Part shown: in pieces, positions 1 through 10,880 of the stretch | How the letters are laid out: each line of letters opens with the position of its first letter | Numbering within the stretch: the first letter of the stretch is position 1 | NCBI RefSeq assembly: GCF_020166435.1 | Contig: NZ_JAINZP010000001.1 | Span: 557,854 to 621,853, forward strand | Origin: Pectobacterium versatile | Lineage (GTDB): Bacteria > Pseudomonadota > Gammaproteobacteria > Enterobacterales > Enterobacteriaceae | Direction: 5' to 3' | Length of the DNA stretch: 64,000 nucleotides | Translations under genes and position numbers: made by a program | The notes under the pieces: model-generated | Seen by the model: the letters and a program-made list of their open reading frames with translations, nothing else | Told to the model about the DNA's origin: nothing | Databases searched by the model: none

Positions 1-551
1 CCTCCCCAAAACAGCGCAGGTGACACAATAATAATCCAAGGCAGCGCCACCCAGTTAGGGTTATCGCTTGCCACTAACATAAATGGCTGCGACTGGCTGG
101 CGATTACCTTATTCCACTGCCAATAATACGTGCGGTTTGCTACACCTCGTTCGAATAATGGCTTGTTGTTCCACAGTATGGTCAGGTGGCTGAAAGCGTT
201 TTTCTCCGCTACATCTCCAATCAGCTTGTTCAGATCGATCAACAACGATTGGTTATCTGCATTGAGCCAATATCGACCATTCTGCTCCATGACGATCGGT
301 CGCCGCGGCTCAATGTTTGAGTGCGGCCGCCAGCGGATGATTTGTGGAAAAATGTTCTGTACTTCCCAACCATGTCGGCTCACTGACAAAAGTGGCATTA
401 TCGCGTCATGCTGCGATAATTTCACCGTTACATCGCGGTAGATAATGCGAAAACCTGCACTTTTCTCTTCGTATTGCTGATGCAGAAAGTAGGCTATCAC
501 CCCGCAGCCAGACAGCAGAGTTAACAATAACCAGCCCATAATTTTGAACAT
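1..551 (-). CDS. N-terminal part of a membrane sensor protein (cut by window edge)
   Basis: The reading frame starts with ATG at 551 and runs off the left edge, giving about 183 residues. It opens with a hydrophobic anchor (MFKIMGWLLLTLLSGCGVIA) followed by an extracytoplasmic-looking domain containing SQHDAIMPLLS. A stretch of this kind is common in the periplasmic sensing domains of histidine kinases related to DctS. A second hydrophobic stretch (WVALPWIIIVSPALFWG) begins just before the edge. I infer a sensor kinase or similar membrane signalling protein. The catalytic domain lies outside the window, so the output function is unknown. Confidence 0.6.
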   Translation of the reverse strand, partial: MFKIMGWLLLTLLSGCGVIAYFLHQQYEEKSAGFRIIYRDVTVKLSQHDAIMPLLSVSRHGWEVQNIFPQIIRWRPHSNIEPRRPIVMEQNGRYWLNADNQSLLIDLNKLIGDVAEKNAFSHLTILWNNKPLFERGVANRTYYWQWNKVIASQSQPFMLVASDNPNWVALPWIIIVSPALFWG

Positions 552-612
552 ACTTAATTTGTGCCCTTCGCTACATTTAATAGTCTGGTATGTCATCAGC
601 ACAGGACTTCAG

Positions 613-636
613 ACGATGAGAGGTGAAGCATCAATG
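613..636 (+). repeat. 24-bp repeat shared with the element at 17004-17108
   Basis: The 24 bases here are identical to 17070-17093; the core reads GATGAGAGGTGAAGCATCAA. GATG and CATC can pair as a short stem. The copy lies in the 243-bp gap between the sensor gene and araC, where no gene or clear terminator is visible. Confidence 0.6.
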
Positions 637-794
637 GGGTCTTACTGGCATAATGGTATGCTCAATACAAAGGCTTTATTCATGCGATTCCCTTGGTTTT
701 TTTATTTATAGCTTCTTGTTCATTATATACCCACTATTCGTCAGAGTACTGATGGGATAATAGCCAAGGGGAATTTGTCACGTATTTTGATATA

Positions 795-1727
795 TCATCC
801 GCTCACCGCATTGTGCATACACTCCCCCCACGTGACAGGCAGCGTTTTGGCCGCCGGATAGTTGATTTCACTGCTGCGACGGCGGAAATCGCTGGGGCTG
901 ACGCCGACCCGCTTACGGAACACGCGTGAGAAATACAGCTGATCGTCATACCCCACCACGCGACCAATATTGGCGATGGATTCCTGCGTCGTCTGTAATA
1001 ACAACTTGGCGCGAATCACGCGCTGATCTTCACGCCAGCGCAAAATATTGATACCCACCTGTTCACGGAACAGATGCGCCAACCGCGAAGGCGACAGACA
1101 AACGTGCCGCGCCACTTCGTCAATACGCAGCTCTCCAGCCAGATTGCTGGTAATAAACTGGCAGGCTTCTATCACACGCGGATCCATGATCTTCTGCGGG
1201 CTCTGTGGATCTTCCTCCATAGCTCTGAGCAACAACCGCTCCAGTAGATTCATCCCCAATTCTTCTGAAAAACGACGCCCGGAACGCTGCGTCTGCTCGA
1301 TATTGGCAAACAGCCTGTCGAATTCCAGCAGCAGTTGGTTATTCGGCAGGCTCATGCGACCAATACCGCTGCTTTTGGTATGCCATTCTAACCAGTCAGC
1401 CCAGTAGGCACGCGGGCGAAAATAGACCCAGCGGTGATACCAGCAGTCGCTGCCAGATGAACGACCATAAAAATGCTTCGATTTCGGCGGGAACAGCAGC
1501 AGGTCACCGGGATTACAGAAAAAGGTCTCATCTCCATCAAAGACCTGACCCTGACCTTTCATGGTGAGGTTAATGATGTAGCCTTTCATGCCATCGGGAC
1601 GATCGATAAAGAAGTCGAGCGGCCCTTCTGCCAGAATCGGTGTCATACCTGCCACAAGATAAGCGTTGAACGAATATCCCGGCAGCAGCGGGTTAGACTG
1701 AGATTCATGCGCCATACGGTGATACAT
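795..1727 (-). CDS. araC: Arabinose operon transcriptional regulator AraC
   Basis: This 310-residue protein is AraC. The N-terminal cupin arabinose-binding and dimerisation domain ([34 protein letters not shown]) is followed by two helix-turn-helix units ([19 protein letters not shown] and [19 protein letters not shown]). It lies only 66 bp downstream of araH on the same strand, so it may be co-transcribed as araFGH-araC. In E. coli it is instead divergent from araB. The start at 1727 is preceded by GGAGG. An internal Met five codons later matches the E. coli start but has no ribosome-binding site at a suitable distance. AraC should activate both ara operons with arabinose. Confidence 0.97.
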   Translation of the reverse strand: MYHRMAHESQSNPLLPGYSFNAYLVAGMTPILAEGPLDFFIDRPDGMKGYIINLTMKGQGQVFDGDETFFCNPGDLLLFPPKSKHFYGRSSGSDCWYHRWVYFRPRAYWADWLEWHTKSSGIGRMSLPNNQLLLEFDRLFANIEQTQRSGRRFSEELGMNLLERLLLRAMEEDPQSPQKIMDPRVIEACQFITSNLAGELRIDEVARHVCLSPSRLAHLFREQVGINILRWREDQRVIRAKLLLQTTQESIANIGRVVGYDDQLYFSRVFRKRVGVSPSDFRRRSSEINYPAAKTLPVTWGECMHNAVSG

Positions 1728-1792
1728 CGAGCCTCCGGTACACGTGAGTAATGAGGGAAAGAGGCAGAGTTATTCATCTGCCGCACGGGCAT

Positions 1793-2779
1793 TTATACCG
1801 TTTTCTTCGCCAACTGTTTGTAGCGGTCGAAGATAACCGCTGCTAGCAGAATCAGACCACGCACCACATACTGGGAAAACGGAGAAATATTCAGCAGGTT
1901 CATCGCGTTCTCTACCGTACCTAAAATCAGCACGCCAGCCACCACGTAAGAAATCTTACCGATCCCGCCTTTCAGCGACACGCCACCCAGCACACAGGCA
2001 GAAATCACGATCAGTTCATACCCGATGGAGGTCATCGGCTGGCCGCTAGTCATACGCGATGCCAGAATGATCCCTGCCGCCGCCGAGACCAGACCGGACA
2101 AGGCAAAAATGATAATCTTGGTACGAACTACGGGCACCCCAGCCAAACGCGCCGCCTCTTCATTGCCCCCAATCGCCAGCGTATTGCGGCCAAAGGTGGT
2201 TTTGTTCAGCAGCAGGCCAAACAGAATCATGCAGCCGATAGTGATCCAGATTGGCGCTGGCAAACCCAACCAGTTGGCATAGCCCAGTTCGAAGAAGCGC
2301 TCATCCTCAATCCCTACCGCTTTACCATCGGAAATGATGTATGCCAGACCGCGTGCAATCTGCATCGTTGCCAGCGTGGTGATCAGCGCGTTAATCTTCA
2401 GACGGGCAATCACAAAACCGTTGAGCAAGCCGAACGCCACACCCAGCAGCAGCCCAGCACTGACGCCGATCCACAGGCTTTCACTGATATTGATCACCAC
2501 CGCCGTCGCCACGCCAGCACAGGCAATGATAGACGCGACCGACAGATCAAAATCACCGGAAGCCAGACAGAACAGCATTCCGCAGGCCACCATGCCGGAC
2601 ATGGAGATCGCCAGTCCCAGCCCTTTCATATTGATAAACGAGGCGAAGTTGGGGACGAAAATCGCGCAGCCAAGAAACAGCACGGCAAACACCACCAGCA
2701 TGCCGTAGTTATCCCAAATGCGAGATAACCCCGCGCCGTTTTTCTTCTTTTCTGAGGTTGCAGACGTAACCGTTGACAT
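1793..2779 (-). CDS. araH: L-arabinose ABC transporter permease AraH
   Basis: This 328-residue protein has about eight to ten hydrophobic segments and belongs to the ribose/xylose/arabinose permease family (BPD_transp_2). The family motif EEAARLAGVPVVRTKIIIFA is the cytoplasmic loop that docks on the ATPase. It forms the membrane channel for L-arabinose together with AraG and AraF. The gene starts 18 bp after araG on the same strand. Length and sequence agree with E. coli AraH. Confidence 0.97.
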   Translation of the reverse strand: MSTVTSATSEKKKNGAGLSRIWDNYGMLVVFAVLFLGCAIFVPNFASFINMKGLGLAISMSGMVACGMLFCLASGDFDLSVASIIACAGVATAVVINISESLWIGVSAGLLLGVAFGLLNGFVIARLKINALITTLATMQIARGLAYIISDGKAVGIEDERFFELGYANWLGLPAPIWITIGCMILFGLLLNKTTFGRNTLAIGGNEEAARLAGVPVVRTKIIIFALSGLVSAAAGIILASRMTSGQPMTSIGYELIVISACVLGGVSLKGGIGKISYVVAGVLILGTVENAMNLLNISPFSQYVVRGLILLAAVIFDRYKQLAKKTV

Positions 2780-2797
2780 TATTTTGCTCCTTCGCGG

Positions 2798-4321
2798 TCA
2801 GGCAACCGCAGATTCGATATCGGGGGTTCGTAACATAGCCAGACTGAGCACCTTCTGCTCTGTGGCATCGGTATGCAGCAGTTCGCCGGAGACGGCACCT
2901 TCGCGCATGACGATAATCCGGTCGGCCAGCCCAAGCACTTCTGGTAAATCGCTGGAGGCAAACAGCACCGCGATCCCCTGATTCGCTAGTTCATAGATGA
3001 CATGATAAATTTCGTGCTTCGCGCCGACGTCAATGCCGCGCGTAGGTTCATCGAGCAAAATGACCTTCATCTCTTCGGAGAGCCAGCGGCCAAGAATGGC
3101 TTTCTGCTGGTTTCCTCCGGAAAGATTCATAATCAACTGTTCATCGGACGGTGTTTTGATATTCAACGCCGCAATGCGCTTCGCGGCGTTATCCACTTCC
3201 CACTGATTATTAATAATAAAACCAGCTTTCAGGCTCTTACGCCTTGCGCTGATATTGATATTGTCACGCACCGAGTGCACCGGAATGATACCGTCCGCCT
3301 TGCGATCTTCCGGGCAGAGCATCACCCCCTGACGAATCGCATCAATGGGGGAATTCACTACCAGCGGTTTGCCATCCAGCAGCACCTGACCGTTGGTGAT
3401 TTTGGTCGCGCCAAACAGCCCTTTCATCAGTTCGCTGCGACCCGCCCCCACCAGACCAAATAGCCCGACAATTTCTCCCCGCTTCACGTTCAGGGAAACT
3501 GTGGATTTCACGCCCAGCGCTTTCACGTCTTTCAGCGTCAGACGCTCTTCGCCGTGCGGACGCGGCGCATAACCATAGATATCCCCCAGGTTACGCCCTA
3601 CCATCGCCTGTACCAGCGACTCATGGTTCACCTGCTGCATATCGTCGAACGTGCGCACATAGCGGCCATCTTTAAACACGGTAATGGCATCGCTCAGCGC
3701 AAAAATTTCTTCCATCCGGTGCGAAACGTACAAAATGACCCGGCCTTCACTGCGCAATTCCTTAATCACGCGGAAAAGCTGCTCAATTTCACGGGCAGAC
3801 AGTGAACTGGTCGGTTCATCAAAAGCAATAACCTTGGCGTTACGGGCCAGCGCCTTGGCGATTTCCACCATCTGCCATTGCCCGATAGAGAGGTATTTCA
3901 GCGGGGTATCAGGATCGATATCTAACCCCAGATGCTGCAACTGAAGTTTGGCTTCATAACGCAGCAGCGAATAGTTCACCATGCCGTATTTATGCGGCAG
4001 CTGACCTAAGTAGATGTTCTCGGCGACCGTCATTTCCGACACCAGATGCAGTTCCTGATAAATGATAGCAACGCCCGCATTCAGGGCATCCATCGTGTTG
4101 TTGAACTGCACGGGTTTGCCCTGAATATGAATTTCGCCTGCTGACGGTGAATAGTTACCGCTCAGGATCTTTAACAGCGTCGACTTGCCCGCCCCGTTTT
4201 CCCCCATCAATGCATGGATCTGGCCGGCATGGCAGGAAAAACTGATATCCGAAAGCGCCTTAACACCGGGAAATTCTTTACCAATCCCATGAAACGACAA
4301 ATAGGGTGACTGTGCTGTCAT
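2798..4321 (-). CDS. araG: L-arabinose ABC transporter ATP-binding protein AraG
   Basis: A 507-residue tandem ABC ATPase of the monosaccharide class. The first domain has Walker [13 protein letters not shown] near residue 40 and the second has [12 protein letters not shown] near residue 290. The C-terminal signature [16 protein letters not shown] and Walker [15 protein letters not shown] are intact. The second Walker A carries the R-S change usual for this family, in which one ATP site is degenerate. It powers arabinose import with AraH and AraF and is cytoplasmic and membrane-associated. It lies between araF and araH in one minus-strand operon. Confidence 0.97.
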   Translation of the reverse strand: MTAQSPYLSFHGIGKEFPGVKALSDISFSCHAGQIHALMGENGAGKSTLLKILSGNYSPSAGEIHIQGKPVQFNNTMDALNAGVAIIYQELHLVSEMTVAENIYLGQLPHKYGMVNYSLLRYEAKLQLQHLGLDIDPDTPLKYLSIGQWQMVEIAKALARNAKVIAFDEPTSSLSAREIEQLFRVIKELRSEGRVILYVSHRMEEIFALSDAITVFKDGRYVRTFDDMQQVNHESLVQAMVGRNLGDIYGYAPRPHGEERLTLKDVKALGVKSTVSLNVKRGEIVGLFGLVGAGRSELMKGLFGATKITNGQVLLDGKPLVVNSPIDAIRQGVMLCPEDRKADGIIPVHSVRDNINISARRKSLKAGFIINNQWEVDNAAKRIAALNIKTPSDEQLIMNLSGGNQQKAILGRWLSEEMKVILLDEPTRGIDVGAKHEIYHVIYELANQGIAVLFASSDLPEVLGLADRIIVMREGAVSGELLHTDATEQKVLSLAMLRTPDIESAVA

Positions 4322-4351
4322 GTCTGTTTCCTCATAACGATGCAGGTAGAG

Positions 4352-4396
4352 CGCGGATAACCTCGACCAGCGTCATGCTGACCGGCGTTATCCGCG
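4352..4396 (-). promoter_or_regulatory. Intercistronic stem-loop between araF and araG
   Basis: CGCGGATAAC (4352-4361) pairs perfectly with GTTATCCGCG (4387-4396) across a 25-nt loop. It lies in the 96-bp gap between araF and araG. Hairpins at this position in binding-protein-dependent transport operons typically stabilise the binding-protein mRNA and lower expression of the ATPase and permease. That role is inferred here. Confidence 0.6.
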
Positions 4397-4417
4397 TCTT
4401 TACGAAATCAGGCGTGA

Positions 4418-5401
4418 TTACATCAGGCCTTTTTTCTCCAGTTCGACCTTAAAGTTGTCACGAGTGATCAGCACCACGTCGGTCACTTCGGTGAATTTCT
4501 CCGGCTCCACGCCTTTGGTGACCCAGTCGTTCAACATCTGGATACTCTTGTAACCGTGGATATCCGGGCTTGGCAGCAGTGAACCAAAGAAGCCCGTTGC
4601 CTGACCTTTAGACAACTCGCTCACCGCATCCACACCGTTGATACCGATACCAATGACGTTTGCGGCTTTAAAGCCCTGACCTTCCGTTGCACGCACGCCC
4701 CCCAGCACGGTGTTGTCGTTCATGCCGATAATCAGCCAGTTTTTCACACCAGGGTGCTGAACCAACATGGAGTTAGCGGCGTCAAACGCTCCGGGGATAT
4801 CGTTAGATTTGGTCGGTACTTTGTAGATCTGTTTTTCTGGGAACCCTGCGGTTTTCAGCGCATCCATGGAGCCAGACGTGCGGCGACGTGCGGTATCCAG
4901 CTCATCAGCGGTAATCGCCATCACGGCGGTTTCCTCTACTTTCCAGCCGCGTTTGGTCATCTCTTTATACAGTTCCTGACCCTGACGCTCGCCAATTTTG
5001 GTGGCCGCCATCATCACCAACGGCACGGTATCCATCGGTTGGCCTTTGGCATTCACGAACTGGTCATCAACCGCGATCACTTTCAGATCGTAGCTGCGCG
5101 CTTTCGCTATAATGGCTGGCCCCAACTTCGGATCCGGCGTACAGATAACGAAGCCTTTCGCGCCACTGGCCGCCAGACTGTCGATCGCGTTCAGGGTCTT
5201 TTCACCATCAGGAACCGCGATTTTTATCACATCAAAACCAAGGTCTTTCCCTGCTTTATCAGCGAACTTCCATTCCGTCTGGAACCAGGGTTCTTCCGGC
5301 TGTTTAACCAGAAAGCCCAGCTTTAAGTTCTCTGCCATAGCTGATTGTGACATAACAGCGGCCAACCCGATTGCTGCCAGCGCCTTAGTGAATTTATGCA
5401 T
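4418..5401 (-). CDS. araF: L-arabinose-binding periplasmic protein AraF
   Basis: A 327-residue periplasmic sugar-binding protein with a Sec signal peptide (cleavage after AVMSQSAMA). The mature protein starts ENLKLGFLVKQPEEPWFQTEW, the conserved opening of arabinose-binding proteins. It delivers L-arabinose to AraGH. It is the first gene of the minus-strand operon and is divergent from araB across a 372-bp control region. Confidence 0.97.
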   Translation of the reverse strand: MHKFTKALAAIGLAAVMSQSAMAENLKLGFLVKQPEEPWFQTEWKFADKAGKDLGFDVIKIAVPDGEKTLNAIDSLAASGAKGFVICTPDPKLGPAIIAKARSYDLKVIAVDDQFVNAKGQPMDTVPLVMMAATKIGERQGQELYKEMTKRGWKVEETAVMAITADELDTARRRTSGSMDALKTAGFPEKQIYKVPTKSNDIPGAFDAANSMLVQHPGVKNWLIIGMNDNTVLGGVRATEGQGFKAANVIGIGINGVDAVSELSKGQATGFFGSLLPSPDIHGYKSIQMLNDWVTKGVEPEKFTEVTDVVLITRDNFKVELEKKGLM

Positions 5402-5773
5402 GATGTTCTCCGGTGTAATTATCTTTTCATTCGTCAGCGACGCTGAAACGAGTTCGAGTTCCTGGTAGGGTATTTCCGGTCTGGATAAAGGAAAAACACA
5501 GACTTAGCACGATTCCTTTACTCAGTAGCATTCAGACGCTTTATGTTTTAGTCGTTATTCTCGGTAAGAATGTAGAGCTTTATCACAGTCCGGAACAATG
5601 ACAGGTTTGTGCATACATTTAGCGAATTTAACCAATCATTAACCTTTGACCAGCATCACAAAATGGCTGCTGGTGACAGAAAAATACATACTTCCAGCTA
5701 ACCGCTCCTCACCGCCTCTCGTTATCCCTGCCATCGTAAACACCAACGATCTGGGATTAATGAGGAGCAAAGC
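5402..5773. promoter_or_regulatory. Divergent araF/araB control region with possible AraC half-sites
   Basis: This 372-bp region separates araF and araB and must hold both promoters. Two TAGCA-starting direct repeats occur at 5505 and 5526, exactly 21 bp apart, each followed by a CTTTA-like end. That spacing matches adjacent AraC half-sites (araI1/I2), but agreement with the 17-bp consensus is only partial. I could not place a convincing CRP site. GAGG at 5762-5765 is a plausible ribosome-binding site for araB. Confidence 0.45.
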
Positions 5774-7459
5774 ATGAGTGCGGGCGCTATTACGATTGGT
5801 CTCGACTTCGGCAGTGATTCGGTACGCGCCTTAGCCGTTGACTGCCAAAGCGGGCAAGAGTTGGAAACAGAAGTGGTCTACTACCCCCGCTGGCGCGAGG
5901 GGAAATATTGTCAGCCTGCCAACAACCAGTTCCGACACCATCCGCTGGACTACATCGAATCGCTGGAGCAGGCGATTAAGGCCGTGGTTTCCCGCCTGAC
6001 GGACGAACAGCGGCAGAGCATCATCGGTATTGGCGTGGACTCAACTGGATCAACCCCCGCACCAATTGATGAGCAAGGTCAGATCCTCGCACTACGCCCC
6101 GAGTTTGCCGACAACCCCAATGCAATGTTCGTGCTGTGGAAAGACCACACGGCAATAGAAGAAGCGGAAGCCATCAACGCACTGTGCCGCAGCGGCCAGT
6201 TCCCGGATTACACCCGCTATATCGGCGGCGTTTATTCGTCCGAGTGGTTCTGGGCCAAAATTCTACATGTCTCGCGCGACGATGCGGCGGTGCGTCAGGC
6301 CGCCGTTTCCTGGATAGAACTGTGCGACTGGGTGCCCGCCCTGCTTTCTGGTACGCAAGCGCCAGCAAATATTCGCCGTGGACGGTGCAGCGCCGGACAC
6401 AAATCACTCTGGCATCCAAGCTGGGGCGGACTGCCGCCAAAAGATTTCTTGCACGCGCTCGATCCCTGCCTGACAGAAACATTGCAGTACCCGCTGTTTA
6501 CCGATACCTGGACTGCCGAACAACCAGTCGGCACCATCACTGCGGAATGGGCGCAGCGGCTCGGCATCCCCGAAACGGTCATTCTGGCGGGCGGCGCGTT
6601 TGACTGCCACGTCGGCACCGTCGGCGCGGGCGCACAGCCGTATACGCTGGTTAAAGTGATTGGCACGTCCACCTGCGACATTCTGATCGCCGACGACGCT
6701 CGCATTGCCGATCGCACTATCGCCGGTATCTGTGGGCAGGTCGACGGCAGCGTTGTTCCCAGTTATATCGGCCTCGAAGCCGGGCAGTCCGCTTTTGGCG
6801 ATATGTACGCCTGGTTTGGACGGCTGCTGGGCTGGTCGTTACAGGAAGCAGCGAAAGACCATCCTGAACTCAAAACGTCATTACAGGCGATGGAAGCCAA
6901 ACTGCTGGAGCGACTGACGCACAGCTGGGCGGAAAACCCCACGCTGGATCACCTGCCTGTCGTGCTGGACTGGTTCAACGGCCGCAGAACGCCGTTCGCC
7001 AATCAGCGACTTAAAGGCGTGATTACCGATCTCAATCTGGGCACCGATGCCCCCACGCTGTTCGGCGGTTTCATTGCTGCGACGGCCTTTGGCGCGCGCG
7101 CCATTATGGAGTGCTTTGAAGATCAGGGCGTTCCCGTCGAGAACGTGCTGGCGCTGGGCGGTATCGCGCGGAAATCCCCCGTCATCATGCAGGTGTGTAC
7201 CGACGTGATGAATCGCCCCTTGCAGATTGTCGCCTCCGATCAGTGCTGTGCACTGGGTGCCGCGATCTTTGCCGCCGTCGCCGCTGGCGTTCACGGCGAT
7301 ATCCCAACGGCACAGCAGCATATGGCCAGCGGCATAGAGCGCACCTTAATGCCGGACAGCCAGCGCGTCGCCCGTTATCAGCAGCTTTATGAACGCTATC
7401 AGCAATGGTGCCGCCTTGCGGAACCGGCCTATAGCCCAGCGTCTACGGCAAAAAACTAA
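5774..7459 (+). CDS. araB: L-ribulokinase AraB
   Basis: A 561-residue FGGY-family kinase that phosphorylates L-ribulose to L-ribulose 5-phosphate with ATP, the second step of arabinose breakdown. It starts [20 protein letters not shown], the N-terminal phosphate-binding motif, and carries [24 protein letters not shown] and [14 protein letters not shown]. It aligns end to end with E. coli AraB (566 aa) except for the variable C-terminus. Divergent from araF; araA follows after 37 bp. Confidence 0.98.
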   Translation: MSAGAITIGLDFGSDSVRALAVDCQSGQELETEVVYYPRWREGKYCQPANNQFRHHPLDYIESLEQAIKAVVSRLTDEQRQSIIGIGVDSTGSTPAPIDEQGQILALRPEFADNPNAMFVLWKDHTAIEEAEAINALCRSGQFPDYTRYIGGVYSSEWFWAKILHVSRDDAAVRQAAVSWIELCDWVPALLSGTQAPANIRRGRCSAGHKSLWHPSWGGLPPKDFLHALDPCLTETLQYPLFTDTWTAEQPVGTITAEWAQRLGIPETVILAGGAFDCHVGTVGAGAQPYTLVKVIGTSTCDILIADDARIADRTIAGICGQVDGSVVPSYIGLEAGQSAFGDMYAWFGRLLGWSLQEAAKDHPELKTSLQAMEAKLLERLTHSWAENPTLDHLPVVLDWFNGRRTPFANQRLKGVITDLNLGTDAPTLFGGFIAATAFGARAIMECFEDQGVPVENVLALGGIARKSPVIMQVCTDVMNRPLQIVASDQCCALGAAIFAAVAAGVHGDIPTAQQHMASGIERTLMPDSQRVARYQQLYERYQQWCRLAEPAYSPASTAKN

Positions 7460-7496
7460 TTTTTATCCCTCTAGGGATCACGTTACAGGAGTCATC

Positions 7497-9002
7497 ATGG
7501 ATCATTTTAAGCAGCTTGAAGTCTGGTTCGTCATCGGTAGCCAGCATCTCTACGGGCCGGAAACGCTACGTCAGGTAAAAGAGAACGCAGAAAAAGTCGT
7601 CGCCGGATTGAATCAACAGGCCAACCTGCCGGTTAAGCTGGTGCTGAAACCGCTGGTGAAAACGCCGGACGAAATTCTGGCGCTGTGTCGCGATGCTAAC
7701 TATCAGGATAACTGTATCGGCCTGCTGACCTGGCTGCATACCTTCTCTCCTGCCAAAATGTGGATTGGCGGCCTGAGCGTACTCAGTAAACCGCTGCTGC
7801 AATTCCACACGCAGTTCAATGCCGAAGTGCCGTGGGACACCATGGACATGGATTTCATGAACCTGAACCAAACTGCGCACGGTGGACGTGAATTTGGTTT
7901 CATCGGTGCCCGGATGAGACAAGCGCATCAGGTGGTGGTCGGCCACTGGCAGGATAAGAACGCCCATGCCCGTATCGGCAAATGGATGCGGGTTGCCGCC
8001 GCCATTCAGGAAAGTAAACAGCTGAAAGTTGCGCGCTTTGGCGACAACATGCGTGAAGTCGCCGTCACCGAAGGCGATAAAGTCGGCGCACAGATCCAGT
8101 TCGGCTACTCTGTTAGCGCCTGGGGTCTGGGCGATTTAACCGCCGTGGTCGATGCCGTATCCAAAGGCGATATCGATGCGCTGGTCGAAGAATACGAAGT
8201 CAGCTACCAGTTAACGGACGCGGTGAAACTCAACGGCGCTAACCGCCAGAACCTGCTGGATGCGGCCCAGATCGAACTCGGGATGAAACGCTTTATGGAG
8301 CAAGGCAGCTATCACGCGTTCACCACCGATTTTGAAAACCTGTACGGTTTGAAACAGCTGCCGGGCCTAGCGGTACAGCGTCTGATGCAGCAAGGCTATG
8401 GTTTTGGTGGTGAAGGCGACTGGAAAACCGCCGCGTTGCTGCGCATTATGAAAGTGATGGCCGGCGGGTTGTCGGGTGGTACGTCTTTCATGGAGGACTA
8501 CACCTATAACTTCCAGAACGGTAACGATCTGGTCGTCGGCTCCCACATGCTGGAAGTCTGTCCGACGATTGCGAAAGAGCAGAAACCGATTCTGGATGCG
8601 CAACACCTCGGCATTGGCGGCAAAGCTGACCCTGCCCGTTTAATTTTCTCAACGCCGGCTGGGCCGTCCCTCAACGCCAGTGTGATCGACATGGGTGACC
8701 GTTTCAGGATGCTGGTTAATCTGGTGGATACCATCGAACAGCCGCGCCCGCTGCCGAAATTGCCGGTTGCCCGTGCCATCTGGAAAGCGCAACCGTCGCT
8801 GGAAGTAGCGGCAGAAGCCTGGATTCTGGCTGGCGGCGCGCACCACACCGTCTTTAGTCAGGCATTGGATCTCGAACACATGCGGCTCTACGCCGAGATG
8901 CAGAACATTGAACTGCTGGTGATCGACAACGAAACCCGGCTCCACGAATTCAAAGATGCTCTGCGTTGGAACGAGATGTACTACAAACTGTGTAGTCGCT
9001 AG
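7497..9002 (+). CDS. araA: L-arabinose isomerase AraA
   Basis: A 501-residue cytoplasmic isomerase converting L-arabinose to L-ribulose. It contains [26 protein letters not shown] and LEVCPTIA, the family core that holds the Mn-binding Glu and His residues. The ATG at 7497 has CAGGAG 6-11 bases upstream and matches the start of known AraA proteins ([20 protein letters not shown]). The frame stays open upstream, but that extension overlaps araB and looks spurious. araD is not downstream: the transcript meets a hairpin and cnu follows. Confidence 0.98.
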   Translation: MDHFKQLEVWFVIGSQHLYGPETLRQVKENAEKVVAGLNQQANLPVKLVLKPLVKTPDEILALCRDANYQDNCIGLLTWLHTFSPAKMWIGGLSVLSKPLLQFHTQFNAEVPWDTMDMDFMNLNQTAHGGREFGFIGARMRQAHQVVVGHWQDKNAHARIGKWMRVAAAIQESKQLKVARFGDNMREVAVTEGDKVGAQIQFGYSVSAWGLGDLTAVVDAVSKGDIDALVEEYEVSYQLTDAVKLNGANRQNLLDAAQIELGMKRFMEQGSYHAFTTDFENLYGLKQLPGLAVQRLMQQGYGFGGEGDWKTAALLRIMKVMAGGLSGGTSFMEDYTYNFQNGNDLVVGSHMLEVCPTIAKEQKPILDAQHLGIGGKADPARLIFSTPAGPSLNASVIDMGDRFRMLVNLVDTIEQPRPLPKLPVARAIWKAQPSLEVAAEAWILAGGAHHTVFSQALDLEHMRLYAEMQNIELLVIDNETRLHEFKDALRWNEMYYKLCSR

Positions 9003-9014
9003 ACACCATCTTCA

Positions 9015-9060
9015 GGGGCAGATTATGCGTTAACCATCCTCGCATAACTTGCCCTTTCTT
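9015..9060 (+). terminator. Terminator after araBA
   Basis: GGGGCAGATTATGCG (9015-9029) can pair, with one mismatch zone, with CGCATAACTTGCCC (9041-9054), followed by TTTCTT. It starts 12 bp after the araA stop codon and fits an intrinsic terminator. No gene is seen in the rest of the gap to 9273. Confidence 0.7.
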
Positions 9061-9273
9061 ATAGGATTCAACCTTTCCTAGCCTCTAACTTATCATCCCC
9101 TGCGACCTGACGTCGTCTTAAAAATATCGGTATTTTCCTGTCAATCCGTAATTTTTCATCTTCTTTCGTTTGTTATTAACAAATAAGCGTACTTTTCCCA
9201 TCCCCCTCTAGACAGGGAATTTCGCTTGAATATACTTAGTCATCTCAATCACATAACTATTAGATTAATCACC

Positions 9274-9489
9274 ATGACCGCTCATGACTATTTGCTCAAA
9301 TTCAGGAAAGTCAGCTCAACAGAAAGTTTGGAAAAACTTTTCGATCACCTCAACTACTCTCTGACAGACAGTCAGGAAATCATCAACATGTATCGAGCTG
9401 CTGACCATCGGCGTGCTGAATTGGTATCTGGCGGACGTCTGTTTGATCTGGGCTGCGTGCCGAAATCCATCTGGCGTCATGTTCTGTAG
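9274..9489 (+). CDS. cnu: Hha-family nucleoid-associated protein Cnu (YdgT)
   Basis: A 71-residue Hha/YmoA/Cnu-family protein. [48 protein letters not shown] and VPKSIW match E. coli Cnu closely. It partners H-NS and StpA to silence foreign, AT-rich DNA, and Cnu also binds near oriC. I chose the ATG at 9274 to match the family N-terminus. The frame extends 16 codons upstream, but no Cnu homologue has that extension. Its place just ahead of rsxA is as in E. coli, except that ydgK is missing. Confidence 0.93.
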   Translation: MTAHDYLLKFRKVSSTESLEKLFDHLNYSLTDSQEIINMYRAADHRRAELVSGGRLFDLGCVPKSIWRHVL

Positions 9490-9720
9490 TTATTAGCAAT
9501 AAAGTACCTACGACAAAAAGAATAATTATGCAACAATCCCCTTTTTGACTATTGCTCAAAATGCACCACGTGCTGCTGCCTGGTCGCTCGGCGTTGCCCT
9601 TAATTAAGAGAATCCAACCCTCTCCCTCTTGAAGGGGACGGTGATAACCCTACTTTAGGTATGTTGTCGAAAACCCAATAATGCCTGATAATAGTCCGGT
9701 TTTGTTTTCTAGGCACCGTA
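9490..9720. other. Intergenic region between cnu and rsxA
   Basis: These 231 bp hold no credible coding frame. E. coli has ydgK in this position. A short imperfect repeat, CCCTCTCCCTCTTGAAGGGG, is present around 9618-9637 and may be the end of a small dispersed repeat. The rsx promoter is expected here, but I cannot place it firmly. Confidence 0.5.
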
Positions 9721-10302
9721 ATGACCGAATACGCATTGCTCTTTGTTAGCATCCTTCTGGTAAATAATTTCGTCTTAGTGAAGTTTCTTGGGCTGTGCCC
9801 TTTTATGGGCGTGTCTAAAAAACTGGAGACGGCGATTGGCATGGGAATGGCGACCACGTTTGTTATGACGTTGGGCTCCATGTTCTCTTGGCTGATCAAC
9901 GAATTTATTCTGGTTCCGCTCGATATTCTCTATTTACGCACCATGGCTTTTATTCTGGTGCTCGCCGTGGTGGTGCAGTTCTCCGAGATGTTCGTGCGCA
10001 AAGTCAGCCCTGAGCTATATCGCCTGCTGGGGATTTTCCTGCCGCTGATTACGACCAACTGTGCGGTACTTGGTGTTGTCTTACTCAACATCAATCTGTC
10101 ACACGGTTTTCTACAATCGACGATTTATGGTTTTGGCGGTGCCGCGGGCTTCTCGCTGGTAATGGTGCTCTTTGCCGCCATTCGGGAACGTCTCGCCGTG
10201 TCGGATATTCCCGCGCCCTTCCGAGGATCGTCTATCGCGCTGATCACCGCGGGCCTCATGTCGCTGGCGTTCATGGGCTTTACCGGACTGGTGAAATTCT
10301 GA
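9721..10302 (+). CDS. rsxA: Electron transport complex subunit RsxA
   Basis: A 193-residue integral membrane protein with six hydrophobic helices, homologous to RnfA/NqrE. It carries [20 protein letters not shown] and [10 protein letters not shown], which contain the Cys residues that coordinate the intramembrane iron centre in this family. It is part of the Rsx/Rnf complex, which moves electrons between NADH and ferredoxin-type carriers and in E. coli keeps SoxR reduced. It is the first gene of rsxABCDGE; its stop codon shares one base with the rsxB start. Confidence 0.97.
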   Translation: MTEYALLFVSILLVNNFVLVKFLGLCPFMGVSKKLETAIGMGMATTFVMTLGSMFSWLINEFILVPLDILYLRTMAFILVLAVVVQFSEMFVRKVSPELYRLLGIFLPLITTNCAVLGVVLLNINLSHGFLQSTIYGFGGAAGFSLVMVLFAAIRERLAVSDIPAPFRGSSIALITAGLMSLAFMGFTGLVKF

Positions 10303-10880
10303 TGATCGCTATCTGGATTGCCATTGCGGCATTAAGCGCTCTCGCGCTGGCATTCGGTCTGGTGCTCGGCTACGCCTCCCGCCGGTTTGAAGTCGAAAAC
10401 GATCCGATCGTGGAAGAAGTGGAAGCCATGCTGCCACAAAGCCAGTGCGGCCAGTGCGGTTACCCTGGCTGTCGGCCCTACGCCGAAGCGGTCGCGCTGA
10501 ATGGCGAAAGTATTAATAAATGCGGCCCCGGCGGCGAAGCGATGATGCTGAAGCTGGCTCAAAAACTCAACGTCGATCCGCAGCCGCTGGAAGGTGATGC
10601 CGACATTCAAGCTCCCGCACGCCATGTTGCCTGGATCGATGAAAGCAACTGCATCGGCTGCACCAAGTGTATTCAAGCGTGTCCGGTTGATGCCATCATC
10701 GGCAGTACCAAAGCGGTACACACCGTCGTCAGCGATTTGTGCACCGGCTGCGATCTCTGCGTCTCCCCTTGCCCGACGGACTGTATCGAATTACGTCCTA
10801 TCGCGCCGACTCCCGCTAACTGGAAATGGGATCTCGATACGATTCCAGTACGCGTTATTCAAGTAGAACGACATGCTTAA
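10302..10880 (+). CDS. rsxB: Electron transport complex iron-sulfur subunit RsxB
   Basis: A 192-residue subunit with one N-terminal membrane anchor (residues 1-25). [16 protein letters not shown] cluster motif near residue 48 is followed by two ferredoxin-type 4Fe-4S motifs: [16 protein letters not shown] and [16 protein letters not shown]. It carries electrons between RsxC and the membrane subunits. The start overlaps the rsxA stop by one base and the end overlaps rsxC by eight bases, indicating translational coupling. Confidence 0.97.
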   Translation: MIAIWIAIAALSALALAFGLVLGYASRRFEVENDPIVEEVEAMLPQSQCGQCGYPGCRPYAEAVALNGESINKCGPGGEAMMLKLAQKLNVDPQPLEGDADIQAPARHVAWIDESNCIGCTKCIQACPVDAIIGSTKAVHTVVSDLCTGCDLCVSPCPTDCIELRPIAPTPANWKWDLDTIPVRVIQVERHA

